Position numbers and translations under genes: made by a program
Assembly (NCBI GenBank): GCA_011391185.1
Contig: JAABRB010000021.1
Span: forward strand, 1 to 20,019
Length of the DNA: 20,019 nucleotides
Direction: 5' to 3'
DNA from: Betaproteobacteria bacterium
GTDB taxonomy: Bacteria; Pseudomonadota; Gammaproteobacteria; Burkholderiales; SG8-39
Shown: piece by piece, positions 1 through 6,577 of the stretch
How the letters are laid out: every line of letters starts with the position of its first letter
Position numbering within the stretch: the first letter of the stretch is position 1
The notes under the pieces: generated by a model
What the model was told of the DNA's origin: nothing
Seen by the model: only the letters and a program-made list of their open reading frames with translations
The model's database searches: none

Positions 1-56
1 TGACCTTCCGCTTTAGGGTTCCGAGGGAACCAGCCGGTTCCCTCCTGTTCGTGACC
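1..56. repeat. Dispersed palindromic repeat, copy 1
   Basis: The block holds a 9-bp perfect stem (23-31 with 36-44) around an AGCC loop, followed by CTGTTCGTGACC. The left end of the window (TGACCTTCCGCTTT) matches the sequence that follows the same tail in the second copy near 6513-6558. The window may therefore start inside a tandem copy. An alternative stem, GGTTCC (17-22) with GGAACC (26-31), competes with the main one. It lies just downstream of the minus-strand TPR gene and could act as its 3' hairpin, but no T-tract follows. The repeat is seen directly; its role is unknown. Confidence 0.55.
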
Positions 57-547
57 TACTGCGTTTTCTTTTTCTCGAACTCCGCGACGGCTTTCTTGAG
101 CTCGCGGTACTCCTCGCAGCCGAACAGGCAGATGCGGTCGAGCGCCGCGAGGTGGTCTTGGGCCATCTTGAGGTCGCCCTTCATCAGGTACGCCTCGCCG
201 ATGTACTCGTGCGCGCCGCGGTGATCCGGCGCGAGCTTCAGCGCCACGGAGTAGTGCTTGAAGGCGGTGTCCAGATTGCCCGCCTTGCGGTACGAATAGC
301 CGAGATAGTTCTGGATATCCGCGTTGTTCTGGTCGCGCGCGGCGGCGCGATTGAACGCGTCGATCGCGGCGTTCCAGTTTCCGGCGTCGATCGCTTTCTT
401 GCCCGCAAGGTAATCGGGGTCCGCCGGCTGGACTTTCGGCGCGGTGTCTTCGCCAGCGGCGAATGTTGGCAGCGACATTCCGGCGACGGCCAGGCCGAGG
501 CCGATTCCGAGAGCGACGTGGATGATTCGAGCGCGAGGCGCGGACAT
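56..547 (-). CDS. Secreted TPR-repeat protein
   Basis: This 163-residue protein has a hydrophobic N-terminus (about residues 9-31, ending PTFAAG) that looks like a signal peptide, so export to the periplasm is likely. Residues 45-134 form about two and a half tetratricopeptide repeats (for example NWNAAIDAFNRAAA and GNLDTAFKHYSVALKLAP). The C-terminus carries two cysteines, C140 and C144 (ICLFGCEEY), a tail often seen in small periplasmic TPR proteins. TPRs bind protein partners; no catalytic motif is present. The ATG at 547 is chosen because AGGAG sits just upstream and the signal peptide begins there; the longer open frame lacks both. It is divergent from another secreted TPR protein 141 bp away. 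The partner is unknown. Confidence 0.85.
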   Translation of the reverse strand: MSAPRARIIHVALGIGLGLAVAGMSLPTFAAGEDTAPKVQPADPDYLAGKKAIDAGNWNAAIDAFNRAAARDQNNADIQNYLGYSYRKAGNLDTAFKHYSVALKLAPDHRGAHEYIGEAYLMKGDLKMAQDHLAALDRICLFGCEEYRELKKAVAEFEKKKTQ

Positions 548-688
548 GCTGGTCTCCTTTTCCTGCGAGGGCCCCGCGCAGTACACTGGACCGGTGGGGC
601 GTGCGCAGGGCGTTGCGTTGAGGGCGTGCACGAGAGGGTAAACAGTTCCGGCGGGTACGTCATTCCCACCTTTTTTTGGATCCACGCG

Positions 689-1318
689 ATGCGCCATTTC
701 CTCATAGGAATCGGGGTCTTCGGTCTGCTCGGCGCCGCGCTGGCGCAGTCCTCCGGTCGTCTCGAGGCGCTTGGCGCGCTTGCGAGTCCGCTCCCGGAGG
801 AACGCGCCCGGGCAGTGATCGCGCTCGGCCGCACGGGCCGCATGGCGGACGTGCCCGCGCTGCTCGAACGATTGCGCGATGACCAGCCGGCGGTGCGCGG
901 GCTCGCCGAACAGGCCATCTGGGCCGTGTGGAGCCGCTCGGACGATCCCGAAGTGAATCGGCTCTTCGCGAGCGGGGTTGCAGAAATGGAGTCGCGTGAA
1001 TTTGCGCCAGCCATAGCGACGTTCACCCGCATCATCGAGCGCAAGCCGGAATTCGCCGAAGGCTGGAACAAGCGCGCGACGGTGTACTTCCTGGCAGGCG
1101 AATACGAACGCTCGCTGGCCGACTGCGACGAGGTCATTCGGCGCAATCCGGACCATTTCGGCGTGCTGGCCGGGTACGGGCAGATCTACCTGCATCTCAA
1201 TCAGTACGCCAAGGCGCTCGAATACTTTCGCCGGGCGCTGGCGATCAATCCCAACCTCGCCGGCGTGCGCACGGTCATCGATGCGCTCGAAGCGCGCCCC
1301 CGCGGCCGGACGATCTGA
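689..1318 (+). CDS. Secreted HEAT/TPR-repeat protein
   Basis: This 209-residue protein begins with a short signal peptide (residues 1-19, cut near ALA-Q). Residues 35-85 resemble HEAT-like helical repeats (ARAVIALGRTGRMADVPALL). Residues 90-195 are tetratricopeptide repeats, including the highly conserved block EGWNKRATVYFLAGEYERSL and a second repeat around YAKALEYFRRALAINP. It belongs to a widespread proteobacterial group of uncharacterised TPR proteins. The ATG at 689 is chosen because the signal peptide starts there; the Shine-Dalgarno is weak (GGA about 10 bases upstream). It converges on the PhoD-like gene with only 10 bases between the stops. A role in envelope protein interactions is inferred only from the fold. 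Confidence 0.85.
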   Translation: MRHFLIGIGVFGLLGAALAQSSGRLEALGALASPLPEERARAVIALGRTGRMADVPALLERLRDDQPAVRGLAEQAIWAVWSRSDDPEVNRLFASGVAEMESREFAPAIATFTRIIERKPEFAEGWNKRATVYFLAGEYERSLADCDEVIRRNPDHFGVLAGYGQIYLHLNQYAKALEYFRRALAINPNLAGVRTVIDALEARPRGRTI

Positions 1319-1328
1319 GTCGCGCGGT

Positions 1329-2663
1329 TCAACGTAAATCCGCGGCGCGCAGCGCATGCCGCCACAGGAGCGCGCCGTTCCAGTCGTAGGACTCGAGCGC
1401 GAGCGTGCGCGCAGCGCGCGGTCCCGTGAAGCGCAGCATGCCGAAATTGCGCTCCATCACCAGCGTCCCCGGCACGAGATCCGGATTGCTGCGCTCGGCC
1501 TCGGACAGTCCCGTGAACACGCCCGACGTGAGCGGCGAGGACGTGAATTCGTAGAGCGGATACGCGCCCGGCCGCGGGACGCGCAGGAGCGAGCCGTAGT
1601 GCCGATCGCCGGATAGGAACACCACGCCGCGGATGCGCTGCCCGGCGATCCAGTCGCGGAGCGCCTGGTGCTCCGCCGGGAAGTTGTGCAGCGCCTCGAA
1701 GCGCGCGTTGCGCGCATTCCAGAACTGGCCACCGGCCGCCACGATCTTGTACGTCGCGTTCGAGGCGACGAGCGCGCGCTTCAGCCAGTCGAGCTGCGCG
1801 GGTCCGAACATCGCCTTGTCCGCGTCCCGCGGATAGCGGTTCGGGTGGCGGTGGAAGCGGTTGTCGAGCAGAAAGAAATCGGCGTCCCCGTAGCTCACCT
1901 GGGTGAACACCCCGGGCGTTCCCGGGAGACCGGACGTCGGATTGGGCCAGTAGCGCTGGAACGCGGCAAGCGCGTTCGCCTTGCCGACGAACGAGCCGTC
2001 CGAGTTATCGGGGCCGTAGTCGTGATCGTCCCAGATCGCGACGTGCGACGTCGCCCGCAGGAGCTGCGCGAGCGCGGGCAACGACCGGTACGCCCGGTAC
2101 CGCGCGCTCATGCCCTCGAGCGACGTCCACTCCGGCTCCCGGAAATAGACGTTGTCGCCGAGCCAGAGCATCAGGTCGGGGGATTTCGCTGCGACGGCGT
2201 CGTAGGTCCGGTAGTCCGTGCCCCAGGTCGAGCCCGGCCGCTCGAACGCGTCGTGCAGATGCGCGCAGGATCCGAATGCGACGCTGAACTCGGGGGGATC
2301 GCCGCGGAACTGCCACAGTGGCTGGGTCCTGAAGCGACCGGGGGCAAGCGGCGCGGGCGTGCCGTCGCGCAGCACGCGATACTGGTACGCCGTGTCGGGC
2401 GTCAGATTCGCCAGTCGCAGGTGCGCGACGAAGTCGTTCGCCGCATGCGTCTCGGCGGCGACGCGCCGCAGTGCGCCCGGATCGGATTCGGGGTGAAACT
2501 CGACCTCGAGCCGTGCCGGCCGATCGGTCTGCGCCCACAGCGTGATGCTCGCCATGTCCGCGAAGCCGTGCATCACCGCCAGCCCGGGCGTCTCGGCGCG
2601 CGTCCCCCCGCCGGCCAGCGCCGCGGCAAGGGCGAAGACGCAGAAGGCGAGGGTCCGTTTCAT
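1329..2663 (-). CDS. PhoD-like alkaline phosphatase/phosphodiesterase
   Basis: This 444-residue secreted metallophosphatase has a signal peptide (residues 1-23, ending TRAET). Residues 25-115 form the fibronectin-like N-domain of the PhoD family, and the catalytic domain follows. Metal-site motifs in order are FGSCAH (C133, equivalent to the iron-binding cysteine of PhoD), LGDNVY (168-173), WDDHDYG (211-217), DNRF (267-270) and SGDRHYG (351-357). All expected ligands are present, so it should be active on phosphomono- or diesters in the periplasm, with Fe/Ca metals as known for the family. The ATG at 2663 is preceded by AAGGTGG. The gene stands alone, divergent from the small membrane protein at 2781. 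No Pho box was recognised. The exact substrate is not readable. Confidence 0.9.
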   Translation of the reverse strand: MKRTLAFCVFALAAALAGGGTRAETPGLAVMHGFADMASITLWAQTDRPARLEVEFHPESDPGALRRVAAETHAANDFVAHLRLANLTPDTAYQYRVLRDGTPAPLAPGRFRTQPLWQFRGDPPEFSVAFGSCAHLHDAFERPGSTWGTDYRTYDAVAAKSPDLMLWLGDNVYFREPEWTSLEGMSARYRAYRSLPALAQLLRATSHVAIWDDHDYGPDNSDGSFVGKANALAAFQRYWPNPTSGLPGTPGVFTQVSYGDADFFLLDNRFHRHPNRYPRDADKAMFGPAQLDWLKRALVASNATYKIVAAGGQFWNARNARFEALHNFPAEHQALRDWIAGQRIRGVVFLSGDRHYGSLLRVPRPGAYPLYEFTSSPLTSGVFTGLSEAERSNPDLVPGTLVMERNFGMLRFTGPRAARTLALESYDWNGALLWRHALRAADLR

Positions 2664-2684
2664 GGCGCCACCTTGCGTGACACT

Positions 2685-2712
2685 CTAATATACGTCGCGG
2701 CCTCCGTCGCAA
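2685..2712 (-). promoter_or_regulatory. Candidate sigma-70 promoter for the PhoD-like gene
   Basis: On the minus strand TTGCGA (2712-2707) and TATTAG (2690-2685) are separated by 16 bases. The -10 lies 21 bases before the start codon, so the leader would be short. Each box matches the consensus at about four of six positions. This is a visual match only. Confidence 0.3.
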
Positions 2713-2780
2713 ACGTTTCGTCACAATTCTTCCCGGTCTGCCGTAGACTAACGCCCTCACCCCGGGGCAGGGAGGCTTCC

Positions 2781-3026
2781 ATGGCGCTTGTCTGGACCAT
2801 CATCGTCGGATTCGTCGTCGGGCTGATCGCACGGTCCCTGATGCCAGGCAAGCAGGTGATGGGAATCATCATGACCACGCTGTTCGGGTGCGGCGGCGCG
2901 GTGCTGGCGACGTATGCGGGGCAGGCGCTCCAGCTGTACAAGGCCGGAGAGCCCGCGGGATTCGTCGGCGCGGTCGTCGGCGCTTTCGTCCTGCTGTTCA
3001 TTTACGGCAAGTTCATCGGGCAATGA
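2781..3026 (+). CDS. GlsB/YeaQ/YmgE-family small membrane protein
   Basis: This 81-residue inner-membrane protein has three hydrophobic segments (about 4-20, 27-49 and 58-76) and the family hallmark of a MPGK turn after the first segment, followed by glycine-rich helices (GCGGA, GFVGAVVGAF). It matches the transglycosylase-associated GlsB/YeaQ/YmgE family, whose members are often stress-induced and have no proven enzyme activity. A strong GGGAGG lies 6 bases before the ATG. The gene is single, divergent from the PhoD-like gene, and followed by two hairpins, the second with a T-tract. A weak -10 (TAGACT, 2744-2749) lies 31 bases upstream of the start. Confidence 0.88.
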   Translation: MALVWTIIVGFVVGLIARSLMPGKQVMGIIMTTLFGCGGAVLATYAGQALQLYKAGEPAGFVGAVVGAFVLLFIYGKFIGQ

Positions 3027-3032
3027 CACCCG

Positions 3033-3057
3033 GCCCGGCGGCGTGCAGCCGCCGGGC
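3033..3057 (+). other. GC-rich hairpin after the GlsB-like gene
   Basis: A perfect 10-bp inverted repeat (GCCCGGCGGC / GCCGCCGGGC) around a GTGCA loop begins 6 bases after the GlsB-like stop codon. It has no T-tract, so it is more likely a 3' stabilising or pausing hairpin than the terminator itself. Confidence 0.55.
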
Positions 3058-3067
3058 GAGAATCTTC

Positions 3068-3073
3068 TATAAT
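3068..3073 (+). promoter_or_regulatory. Candidate -10 box (TATAAT) for the MFS-hydrolase pair
   Basis: A perfect TATAAT lies between the two hairpins downstream of the GlsB-like gene. No good -35 is seen, since the expected position lies inside the first hairpin. Transcription would start near 3080, at the base of the next stem, giving a leader of about 40 bases for the MFS gene at 3121. Confidence 0.4.
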
Positions 3074-3080
3074 CGTCCGG

Positions 3081-3110
3081 GCCGGCGCGTGTCGCGCCGG
3101 CTTTCTTTTT
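3081..3110 (+). terminator. Intrinsic terminator overlapping the next gene's leader
   Basis: A perfect 9-bp stem GCCGGCGCG / CGCGCCGGC with a TGT loop is followed directly by TTTCTTTTT. This is a textbook Rho-independent terminator for the GlsB-like gene. It ends only 10 bases before the ATG of the MFS gene, so for any transcript started at the TATAAT box it would form a 5' hairpin and U-rich leader. Confidence 0.75.
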
Positions 3111-3120
3111 CCCGCGCCCC

Positions 3121-4308
3121 ATGGATCTCGCCAAACGCAACGTCGCCGTCCTCGCCGCCCTCCAGGCGCTGCTCTTCACGAACAACGCCACGCTCATCGC
3201 GCTGAACGGACTGGTGGGTTTCGCGCTGGCGCCGGACAAGCGCCTCGCCACGCTGCCCGTCACGGGCTGGGTGGTCGGTGCCGCGCTCACCACGTACTTC
3301 GCGTCGCTGCTGATGAAGCGCGTCGGCCGGCAGCGCGGATTCATGTTCGGTACCAGTGTTGGCATCGTCGGCGCGTTGATCTGCTGCACGGCGATCTACA
3401 TCGGGCACTTCTGGCTGTTCTGCTTCGGCACGGTCGTGTTCGGGGTCTACAACGCTTTCGGCCAGTATTACCGCTTCGCCGCGGCAGACACCGCCCCGGT
3501 CGAGTTCCGCAGCAAGGCGATCTCGCTCGTGATCGCGGGCGGGCTGGTCGGTGGAATCCTCGGTCCGACCACGAGCCGCTTCACGATGGACCTGCTGCCG
3601 ACGATGTATCTCGGCGCTTACCTGGCGCTCATCGGCATTCTCGTCGTCGTGCTCCTGGTGCAGCGTCAGCTCAGGATCCCGGTGCCGACCGAGAAGGAGG
3701 CTCACGCGGGTGGCCGGCCGCTGGCGCAGGTCATCAGGCAGCCCGCGTACATCGTGGCGGTGGTGGCCGCCGGATTCGGCTACGGCATCATGAACCTTCT
3801 CATGACCGCCACGCCGCTTGCGATGGGCGTGTGCGGCCATCCCTACAGTGCTGCCGCGACGGTGATCTCCTGGCACGTGATCGGGATGTTCGCGCCATCG
3901 TTCTTCACCGGCAGCCTGATCAAGCGTTTCGGCGTGCTGAACGTGATGATGGCCGGGGTCGTGCTCAACTTCGTCTGTGTGGCGATCGCGCTCGCGGGCG
4001 TGGACGTCGCGAATTTCTGGTTCGCGCTCGTCCTGCTCGGAATCGGCTGGAATTTCCTGTTCGTCGGCGCCACGACGCTGATCACCGAAAGCTATCGCCC
4101 CGAGGAGCGCGCCAAGGCGCAGGGCGCGAACGATCTCGCGATCTTCATCATCATGGCGACCTCTTCGTTCGCCTCCGGACTCGTGCTCGAGGCGAGCGGG
4201 TGGGCGACGCTGAACTATCTGGCGATCCCATTCATCTTTGCCATCGGGCTGGCGGTGATGTGGCTCATGCTGCGGCGGCGCACAGTAACCGACGCCCGAC
4301 CCGCATGA
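3121..4308 (+). CDS. MFS transporter
   Basis: This 395-residue protein has about 12 hydrophobic segments. A cytoplasmic loop around residues 66-71 (KRVGRQRG) sits where the MFS motif A loop between helices 2 and 3 should be. A hydrophilic central loop around residues 182-201 divides the two six-helix halves. It is a major facilitator superfamily secondary carrier of the inner membrane; the substrate is unknown. No Shine-Dalgarno is visible before the ATG: the leader is CTTTCTTTTTCCCGCGCCCC, so a ribosomal S1/U-rich or structured-leader start is possible. The stop overlaps the start of the downstream alpha/beta hydrolase (ATGA), implying coupled translation. The pair suggests import of an ester followed by hydrolysis, or export of its product; this is inference. 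Confidence 0.88.
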   Translation: MDLAKRNVAVLAALQALLFTNNATLIALNGLVGFALAPDKRLATLPVTGWVVGAALTTYFASLLMKRVGRQRGFMFGTSVGIVGALICCTAIYIGHFWLFCFGTVVFGVYNAFGQYYRFAAADTAPVEFRSKAISLVIAGGLVGGILGPTTSRFTMDLLPTMYLGAYLALIGILVVVLLVQRQLRIPVPTEKEAHAGGRPLAQVIRQPAYIVAVVAAGFGYGIMNLLMTATPLAMGVCGHPYSAAATVISWHVIGMFAPSFFTGSLIKRFGVLNVMMAGVVLNFVCVAIALAGVDVANFWFALVLLGIGWNFLFVGATTLITESYRPEERAKAQGANDLAIFIIMATSSFASGLVLEASGWATLNYLAIPFIFAIGLAVMWLMLRRRTVTDARPA

Positions 4309-5270
4309 CGCTCGATCCCCAGGCTGCGGCGGTGCTCGAGCGTGCGGTGCGCGCCAACCTGCCGCGGTATTCGCAGATCGGCGCGCCCGCCGCGCGCGAG
4401 CTCTACCGGGAGTCGCGCGGCGCACTGGCGCCTCCGCCGTCGCAGGTGGCGAAAATCGTGAATGTGCACGCCACCGGACCGGCGGGGCCGATACCTGTGC
4501 GCTTGTACCGCGCGCTCGGCACCGCGGACGATGCGCGCCTTCCGGTGCTGGTCTACTTCCATGGGGGCGGCTGGACGATCGGCGACCTCGATACCCACGA
4601 TGTCGTGTGCCGGGAGTTCGCCAATCGCGCGCATTGCGCGGTGGCCTCCGTCGACTATCGGCTTGCGCCGGAACACAAGTTTCCGGCCGCCGTGGAGGAC
4701 GCAATCGCGGCGACCCACTGGATCGGCCGCATGGCCGATTCGCTCGGCCTCGACCCGGCCAGGGTTGCGGTCGGCGGCGACAGCTCCGGCGGAAACCTGG
4801 CCGCGGTGGTCGCGATAACGCTGCGCGACGCCGGCGGGCCGCCGCTCGCCATGCAGGTGCTGATCTATCCTGCCACCGACATGGCGGCCGACCGGGAATC
4901 GCACCTGTTGTTTGCCGAGGGCTACATGCTCACGCGCGAAGCGATCCTGTGGTTCACCGCCAATTACCTGCGCGGGCCCGATGACGTCGCCGACTGGCGT
5001 GCGTCGCCGCTGCGGGCCCGGGATCTCGCCGGCGTCGCGCCGGCCTATGTCATGACCGCCGGGTTCGATCCGCTGCTCGACGAAGGGAAAGCCTACGCCG
5101 ACCGCCTGCTCGAGGCCGGCGTGCCGGTCACGCACGAGTGCTTCGAGGGGATGATCCACGGGTTCGTGACCATGGGCGGCGTGATCGCGGCCGCGCATCA
5201 CGCGATCGACCGCGCCGCCACGGGGCTACGGCAGGCGTTCGCGCGAGGCGAGCGAACGCCCGCGCGCTGA
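4305..5270 (+). CDS. HSL-family alpha/beta hydrolase (esterase)
   Basis: This 321-residue protein is a hormone-sensitive-lipase family carboxylesterase. The oxyanion-hole motif HGGGW is at 86-90, the nucleophile elbow GDSSGG at 158-163 (Ser160), the acid is Asp255 (FDPLLDE) and the base is His285 (IHGF). The N-terminal cap (about residues 1-50) and length fit bacterial members of the family. There is no signal peptide, so it is cytoplasmic. It should hydrolyse short-chain or aryl esters. The ATG lies inside the TGA of the upstream MFS gene (ATGA), with no Shine-Dalgarno of its own, so it is probably translated by coupling. The last residues are followed 25 bases later by the palindromic repeat array. 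The family assignment is firm; the substrate is not known. Confidence 0.92.
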   Translation: MTLDPQAAAVLERAVRANLPRYSQIGAPAARELYRESRGALAPPPSQVAKIVNVHATGPAGPIPVRLYRALGTADDARLPVLVYFHGGGWTIGDLDTHDVVCREFANRAHCAVASVDYRLAPEHKFPAAVEDAIAATHWIGRMADSLGLDPARVAVGGDSSGGNLAAVVAITLRDAGGPPLAMQVLIYPATDMAADRESHLLFAEGYMLTREAILWFTANYLRGPDDVADWRASPLRARDLAGVAPAYVMTAGFDPLLDEGKAYADRLLEAGVPVTHECFEGMIHGFVTMGGVIAAAHHAIDRAATGLRQAFARGERTPAR

Positions 5271-5295
5271 GGTTGGCTGCCGGGGTTCGTAATTT

Positions 5296-5388
5296 CCCCG
5301 CCTCTCCGAGGAGGGGATGGGTTGGCTTTTTCCCCGCCTCTCCGAGGAGGGGATGGGTTGGCTTTTTCCCCTCCTCTCCGAGGAGGGG
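5296..5388. repeat. Tandem palindromic repeat, type A (2.6 copies of 36 bp)
   Basis: The 36-bp unit (5296-5331, 5332-5367) repeats exactly, and a third partial copy (5368-5388) keeps the palindromic core. The core pairs CCCC-CTCTCC type sequence with GAGGAGGGG, and the spacer reads ATGGGTTGGCTTTTT. The third core differs at one base (CCCCT for CCCCG) and then changes into the inverted element described next. Elements of this sort are dispersed intergenic palindromes in many high-GC proteobacteria. No transposase is nearby. Confidence 0.85.
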
Positions 5389-5413
5389 TGGCGCCGAAGG
5401 CGACGGGGTGGTG
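5368..5413 (-). repeat. Palindromic repeat, type B in inverted orientation
   Basis: Read on the minus strand this segment is ACCACCCCG, a small GCC-TTCG-GGC type hairpin, then CACCCCTCC and a closing GGAGGGG. That is the same architecture as the two type B copies at 5436-5541, but in the opposite direction and with compensating changes in the hairpin arms. It and the first forward B copy could pair into a long stem about 45 bp per arm, with a loop of about 22 bases. Confidence 0.75.
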
Positions 5414-5435
5414 TTCTGCGCTGAGTCGAAGCTCG

Positions 5436-5541
5436 AACCACCCCGCCCGCTTCGCGGGCACCCCTCCTTGAAAAGGAGGGGACACAGCAACCACCCCGCC
5501 CGCTTCGCGGGCACCCCTCCTTGAAAAGGAGGGGACACAGC
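5436..5541 (+). repeat. Tandem palindromic repeat, type B (2 copies of 53 bp)
   Basis: Two exact 53-bp copies (5436-5488 and 5489-5541) each contain two nested hairpins: GCCCGCTTCGCGGGC, and CCCCTCC-TTGAAAA-GGAGGGG. The second copy ends 13 bases before the proposed CTG start of the downstream transporter. Perfect identity between copies points to recent duplication or ongoing slippage/gene conversion. Confidence 0.88.
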
Positions 5542-5554
5542 AGAGCGAGGCCAT

Positions 5555-6511
5555 CTGAACCGCGCACTCGAATTCATCGGTCGGCACGCCGCGCTGTTTC
5601 TCGCCGGCGGCGTGTTCATCGGGCTCGCGATTCCGCAACTCGCGACGGCGGCGCGCCCGCTCCTGGTGCCCGCGCTTCTGGTCCCGTTCACCATCGCGCT
5701 GCTGCGCCTCGATTGGCGCCACCTGCGCGACTACGCGCGCCGCCCGGTGCTGGTGGCGGTGGCAACGGTCTGGATCCTCGGCCTGAGCGCAGTGGTCGTA
5801 TGGCTCGTCCTGCGCGGCATTCCGCTGCCGCCCGCGCTGTCGCAAGCCCTGGTGCTCGCGACGGCGTCGTCGCCCGTCATGATGGCTGCCACGATCTGCC
5901 TGATCATGGGGCTGGATACGGCGCTTGCCGTCGTCGTGGCCGTCGTCGCCACGGCACTGCTGCCTTTCACGCTGCCGGCAATGTCGCTCGCGCTGCTCGG
6001 GTTGGATCTCGACATCGGAATCGGCACGTTCGTCGCGCGCCTGTCGTGGCTGGTCGGCATTCCGTTCGCCGTGGCGCTCATCGTGCGCCGGTATGTCAGC
6101 CTCGAGCGAATCGCCCGCCGCGCACGGCCGCTCGACGCGGTGGCGGTCATCAGCCTGGTGATCTTCTCGATCGCGATCATGGACGGCATCACGGCGGCCG
6201 TCATCGAGCGCCCCGGCGCAGTCGTCGAGACGCTCGTCGCCGCGTTCATCGCAAATATCGCGTTGCAGCTGATGGGCACGCTTGCGTTCTGGCGCCTCGG
6301 CGCGCGGCGCGCGCTCACGATCGGCCTCCTCACCGGCAACTGCAACATGGGCATCGTCCTGGTGGCGCTTGCCGACAGGGCGGATTTCGACACCGTGATG
6401 TTCTTCGCGCTCGGCCAGATCCCGATGTACATCCTGCCGGCGATACTCGGCCCCCTCTACCGCCACGCCATGCGCAAAGACCACGTCGCCGCATACCGGG
6501 AAGGGGGGTAA
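5555..6511 (+). CDS. BASS-like (bile acid:sodium symporter type) transporter
   Basis: This protein has about nine hydrophobic helices and the sequence style of the BASS/SBF superfamily: ATASSPVMMAA (a core crossover-like stretch) and LTGNCNMGIVLVAL near the C-terminal half. It is an inner-membrane secondary carrier, probably for an organic anion; the substrate is unknown. Start choice matters. The first common start codon, GTG at 5612, falls inside the first membrane helix and would leave it half-sized. The frame is open back to 5525, and LNRALEFIGRHAALFLAGG before that GTG looks like the normal N-terminus. The CTG at 5555 has AGCGAGG four bases upstream, so 318 residues from CTG is preferred, though unproven. 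Just upstream lies the repeat array. Confidence 0.72.
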   Translation: MNRALEFIGRHAALFLAGGVFIGLAIPQLATAARPLLVPALLVPFTIALLRLDWRHLRDYARRPVLVAVATVWILGLSAVVVWLVLRGIPLPPALSQALVLATASSPVMMAATICLIMGLDTALAVVVAVVATALLPFTLPAMSLALLGLDLDIGIGTFVARLSWLVGIPFAVALIVRRYVSLERIARRARPLDAVAVISLVIFSIAIMDGITAAVIERPGAVVETLVAAFIANIALQLMGTLAFWRLGARRALTIGLLTGNCNMGIVLVALADRADFDTVMFFALGQIPMYILPAILGPLYRHAMRKDHVAAYREGG

Positions 6512-6512
6512 C

Positions 6513-6558
6513 GGGGGGAAACCAGGCGGTTTCTCCCTGTTCGTAACCTTCCGCCTTT
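6513..6558. repeat. Dispersed palindromic repeat, copy 2
   Basis: GGGGAAACC-AGGC-GGTTTCTCCC followed by CTGTTCGTAACCTTCCGCCTTT matches the element at the left edge of the window. The stem is kept although its bases differ (GAACC/GGTTC there, GAAACC/GGTTTC here), which is compensatory change. It begins two bases after the BASS-like stop codon and may serve as its 3' hairpin. It lies directly upstream of the -10 box of the molybdopterin oxidoreductase gene. Confidence 0.6.
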
Positions 6559-6564
6559 GCCGGT

Positions 6565-6570
6565 TAGAAT
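6565..6570 (+). promoter_or_regulatory. Candidate -10 box (TAGAAT) for the molybdopterin oxidoreductase
   Basis: TAGAAT matches TATAAT at five of six bases and lies only 7 bases before the ATG, so a transcript from it would be leaderless or nearly so. No Shine-Dalgarno is present between it and the ATG, which agrees with leaderless translation. No convincing -35 was found; the expected position lies inside the repeat. Confidence 0.35.
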
Positions 6571-6577
6571 TCCGCCC

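Noticed and set aside
3067..4704. A 545-codon minus-strand open frame opposite the MFS and esterase genes
   Set aside because: Same shadow pattern: low-complexity charged residues, no domain, and both real genes on the plus strand have clear motifs.
5296..5541. CRISPR-like array
   Set aside because: Repeats are contiguous or without unique spacers, and no cas gene is present; they are palindromic intergenic elements.
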